Position numbers and translations under genes: made by a program | DNA from: an uncultured Bacteriovorax sp. | GTDB taxonomy: Bacteria; Bdellovibrionota; Bacteriovoracia; Bacteriovoracales; Bacteriovoracaceae | Direction: 5' to 3' | NCBI GenBank assembly: GCA_946481315.1 | Contig: CAMLMH010000003.1 | Coordinates: forward strand, 1 to 64,000 | Length of the DNA stretch: 64,000 nt | Notes under the pieces: model-generated | The model's input: only the letters and a program-made list of their open reading frames with translations | Told to the model about the DNA's origin: nothing | Databases searched by the model: none | In this document: piece by piece, positions 61,627 through 64,000 of the stretch | Position numbering within the stretch: position 1 is the stretch's first letter | How the letters are laid out: each line of letters starts with the position of its first letter

Positions 61627-63348
61627 TTGAAAACCAAACATTGTCTTTCGATGCTCGCGCTCTGTGTTGCTCTGCTGTTATCTGCCTGTACTAAAAACAA
61701 AAATATCGGTGAAAGAGTCATTCATGTAACAGCACCTAGCGACATTAAAGGTTTTGATCCAATGATGGCCAGCGATGTGGGATCAGCAGCGCAAATTGCC
61801 AAAGTTTATGAAGGACTTCTGACATATCACTGGCTGAAAGTTCCTTACGAACTTATTCCCAATCTGGCCGAAGAAATGCCGGCCATTTCTGATGATGGAT
61901 TAACCTATACATTCAAAATCCGCAAAGGAGTTCTTTTCCAGGACGATGCTGCTTTTCCTGGTGGAAAGGGAAGAGAGCTAACAGCTGCAGATTTTGTCTA
62001 TTCTCTTAAAAGACATGCAGACTCAAAAAATCAGTCAACCGGCTGGTGGCTTTATGACGGAAAAATCAAAGGGCTGAATGAATGGCGCAAAAAATATGAA
62101 AATCAGCCAGCGGCTAATTATGATGAAGAAGTTGAAGGCTTAAAGGCACTGGATAAATATACACTGCAATTTAAACTGGCAAAAGTTTTCCCGCAATTCC
62201 TGTACGCACTGGCCATGCCATTTTCTTATGTCGTGGCAAAAGAAGTTGTCGAAAAATACGGCAAAGAAATCATCAATCACCCGGTGGGAACAGGTCCTTA
62301 TGTACTTCCGGTTTTCGATCAGGGGAAACGTCTGGTCTTCACCAAGAATCCAACTTATCGGGAAAAACTTTATCCTTCAGAAGCTTCACCGCAGTTCAAA
62401 CACATGCTCGCTGATGCCGGAAAAAAACTTCCGCTCGTTGATAAGATCGTAGTTGATGTCATCGTTGAATCCCAACCAGCATGGCTTAAATTTAATAAAG
62501 GGGAAACGGATTACCTCGGAATTCCCAAAGATAACTTCAACTCGGCTATCGTGAACAATGAACTATCAAAAGAATTGAAAGAAAAAGGAATTAAACTCAC
62601 AGTCTCACCCAGTCTGGATGTTTACTTTTATGGTTTTAATTTTGATCATAAAATTTTTCAGAATATCGACCTTCGCCGGGCGATGAGCCTGGCCTTTGAT
62701 CAAAAACAACTCAATGAGCTCTTTTATAACAACACCGGATTTCCGGCAGAGTCAGTTGCACCACCGGGACTAGCAGGACATTCAGAAACTTTTAAAAATC
62801 CCTGGAAAGGTCCTAATCTCGAGCTTGCCAGAAAACATCTGGCCCTTGCCGGTTATCCCGAAGGGAAAGGACTTCCGGAGATTACACTCGACACATTCAG
62901 CTCAACGTCCGCGCGGCAGAAAGCCGAATTTTTCCAGAAGCAAATGGAGAAAATCGGCATAAAGATTAAAGTCATCACCAATCTTTCACCAGAGTTACAG
63001 GCCAAGATTAAAAAGCGTGCAGTGATGATGATCGATTACGGCTGGATCGGAGACTATCCTGATACAGAAAACTTTCTGCAGATCTTCTACGGTCCTAATT
63101 CATCTCCGGGAGCAAACAGCTCGAATTATAATAATCCGGTCTTCAATAAGGGATATGAAGAAGTATCAAAAATGCAGAATTCTCCCGAGCGAACCGCACT
63201 CTACGAAAAATGGAATCAATACTTAGCTCAGGAAGTAGTGGCCATTTTCACTGTTCACACACAAAGCTATACACTTCAGCAAAAATGGTTAAAAAATTAT
63301 CACGACAGTGACTTTATTTTTGATTTCCATCAGTACCTGAACAAATAG
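61627..63348 (+). CDS. Oligopeptide-type ABC substrate-binding lipoprotein
   Basis: 573 residues, TTG start with GAGG eight bases upstream. A lipoprotein signal (LALCVALLLSACTKN, Cys as lipid site) is followed by the family 5 solute-binding fold: DIKGFDPMMASDVGSAAQIA, VYEGLLTYHW, DDGLTYTFKIRKGVLFQDD, GTGPYVLPVF, and DLRRAMSLAFDQKQLNELFY. Size and layout fit OppA/DppA-type peptide binders in the periplasm. No permease or ATPase gene is beside it, so the transporter must be encoded elsewhere. Palindrome copy H follows its stop at once. Confidence 0.9.
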   Translation: MKTKHCLSMLALCVALLLSACTKNKNIGERVIHVTAPSDIKGFDPMMASDVGSAAQIAKVYEGLLTYHWLKVPYELIPNLAEEMPAISDDGLTYTFKIRKGVLFQDDAAFPGGKGRELTAADFVYSLKRHADSKNQSTGWWLYDGKIKGLNEWRKKYENQPAANYDEEVEGLKALDKYTLQFKLAKVFPQFLYALAMPFSYVVAKEVVEKYGKEIINHPVGTGPYVLPVFDQGKRLVFTKNPTYREKLYPSEASPQFKHMLADAGKKLPLVDKIVVDVIVESQPAWLKFNKGETDYLGIPKDNFNSAIVNNELSKELKEKGIKLTVSPSLDVYFYGFNFDHKIFQNIDLRRAMSLAFDQKQLNELFYNNTGFPAESVAPPGLAGHSETFKNPWKGPNLELARKHLALAGYPEGKGLPEITLDTFSSTSARQKAEFFQKQMEKIGIKIKVITNLSPELQAKIKKRAVMMIDYGWIGDYPDTENFLQIFYGPNSSPGANSSNYNNPVFNKGYEEVSKMQNSPERTALYEKWNQYLAQEVVAIFTVHTQSYTLQQKWLKNYHDSDFIFDFHQYLNK

Positions 63349-63399
63349 GTTCCAGCACACTTTCCTGGTTGCGAGGCAACAAGGAAAGTGTGCTGGAAC
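63349..63399. repeat. Dispersed palindrome, copy H
   Basis: Perfect 18-bp arms (63349-63366 and 63382-63399) immediately after the stop codon of the peptide-binding protein gene, ahead of the convergent hemerythrin gene. Confidence 0.9.
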
Positions 63400-63406
63400 T
63401 CATAGC

Positions 63407-63940
63407 TTAGACTTTTGGATTAGTGTCAAGACCATTTAATTTATTGGCAAAACGGGCAGGTAGAAGATTGATAACCATGTCCATGGAGTTCTTTAAAGCA
63501 CCCTGAGACTTATATTCGGCCTTTAATTTATCAAAGGCCTTTGAAATCTGAATGGCTTCAGCATCCGAAAAAAGCTTTCTTGCCTGATTAAACACTTTTG
63601 TTTCTTCTTCCTGAATGTGATGCTCAAGAGAATCTTTTAATTTTTGAGCGGTTTCTTTCCATTTCAAATTCGTTTTATCTTTGGTCTGCAATAGACGTAA
63701 AAAGCCTTCAGCTTCCATGTGTTCCTTAAATGAATGCATGACCACTCCGGAATCAGTATCTGTTGCCCGGATAGAATTGTAGACAGCAGCTTCTTCAGCG
63801 CGGGCATGAGGGATTAGTTCTGAAGCAATCTTTTCGATAATAGTATGGCGGTATTCATCGTTTTCATTGAGAGAAAGCAGTTCATTAAGAAGCGATTTTA
63901 CTTCTTCGTGATCTTTTTTAAGGTTTTGATAGATATCCAT
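63407..63940 (-). CDS. Hemerythrin HHE-domain protein
   Basis: 177 residues, all helical. Ligand positions are visible: LKKDHEEVKSLL (His near 11), ELIPHARAEEAAVYN (His followed by Glu), HSFKEHMEAEGFL and SLEHHIQEEETKVF. This is the DNA/iron-stress-type hemerythrin layout, binding a di-iron centre. A 60-residue helical tail follows the domain. It is distinct from the korB-coupled hemerythrin at 4172. An AAGGAG site lies before its start. Confidence 0.85.
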   Translation of the reverse strand: MDIYQNLKKDHEEVKSLLNELLSLNENDEYRHTIIEKIASELIPHARAEEAAVYNSIRATDTDSGVVMHSFKEHMEAEGFLRLLQTKDKTNLKWKETAQKLKDSLEHHIQEEETKVFNQARKLFSDAEAIQISKAFDKLKAEYKSQGALKNSMDMVINLLPARFANKLNGLDTNPKV

Positions 63941-64000
63941 TGAGCAACTCCTTATGAGAATGAGTTTCGATTAGATTTCAGAAGATCACAGGAAATGGCC

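Noticed and set aside
23501..63399. Repeated 50-bp sequences considered as a CRISPR array
   Set aside because: Copies are scattered over 40 kb, each palindromic and next to stop codons, with no regular spacers and no cas genes.

Overview
The window looks like a chromosomal segment of a Gram-negative bacterium. Many short secreted and lipobox proteins, trypsin-like and PLL/S74 surface proteins, PAS kinases and a diverged tmRNA tag (AESNDYGYALAA) suggest a Bdellovibrionota/Bacteriovorax-like lineage. That assignment is inference from gene content only; no rRNA is present to test it.

Layout: 1-9.0 kb is ordinary chromosome: a rubrerythrin / 2-oxoacid:ferredoxin oxidoreductase (korAB) / hemerythrin cluster, a B12-type radical SAM gene with a GNAT gene, an alpha/beta hydrolase and a secreted protein. 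The tmRNA gene ssrA lies at 9009-9380. Immediately behind its 3' end begins an AT-rich island with an XRE regulator, a tyrosine integrase and a tightly packed five-gene defence operon on the minus strand: hsdM, hsdS, an AbiJ-NTD/TIR protein, hsdR and a membrane-anchored PIN-like protein. A crippled IS3 copy follows. From 22-36 kb there are stress and regulatory genes (MarR/rhodanese/YceI, GFA/MerR, SRPBCC/TetR/GST), two histidine kinases, secreted proteins and an NfeD-slipin pair. From 36-43 kb there are a PAS kinase, a trypsin-like protease, Hsp20, a P-type ATPase and an APH-like kinase.

From 43.4-49.2 kb is a second AT-rich accessory patch: a coupling-protein-like remnant, a roughly 990-residue PKD-domain secreted protein broken by two frameshifts, a small membrane protein and an integrase-core transposase. 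From 49.2-55.7 kb is a translationally coupled operon of a SPASM-like radical SAM enzyme, a cytochrome b/multiheme c fusion, a membrane-anchored PhnD-like binding protein, an MBOAT acyltransferase and an SGNH/DltD-like protein. It is followed by xth and a class III aminotransferase. The right end carries a beta-propeller lectin-like protein, an S74 tail-fibre-like lipoprotein, DUF1428, an OppA-type lipoprotein and a hemerythrin.

Two themes cut across the genes. First, a family of about 50-bp palindromes (six two-armed copies, one half copy) sits directly after stop codons, and the two arms change together. Second, several stretches that look intergenic are decayed or frameshifted genes, with shifts at or near homopolymer runs. 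These could be genuine pseudogenes or sequencing errors.
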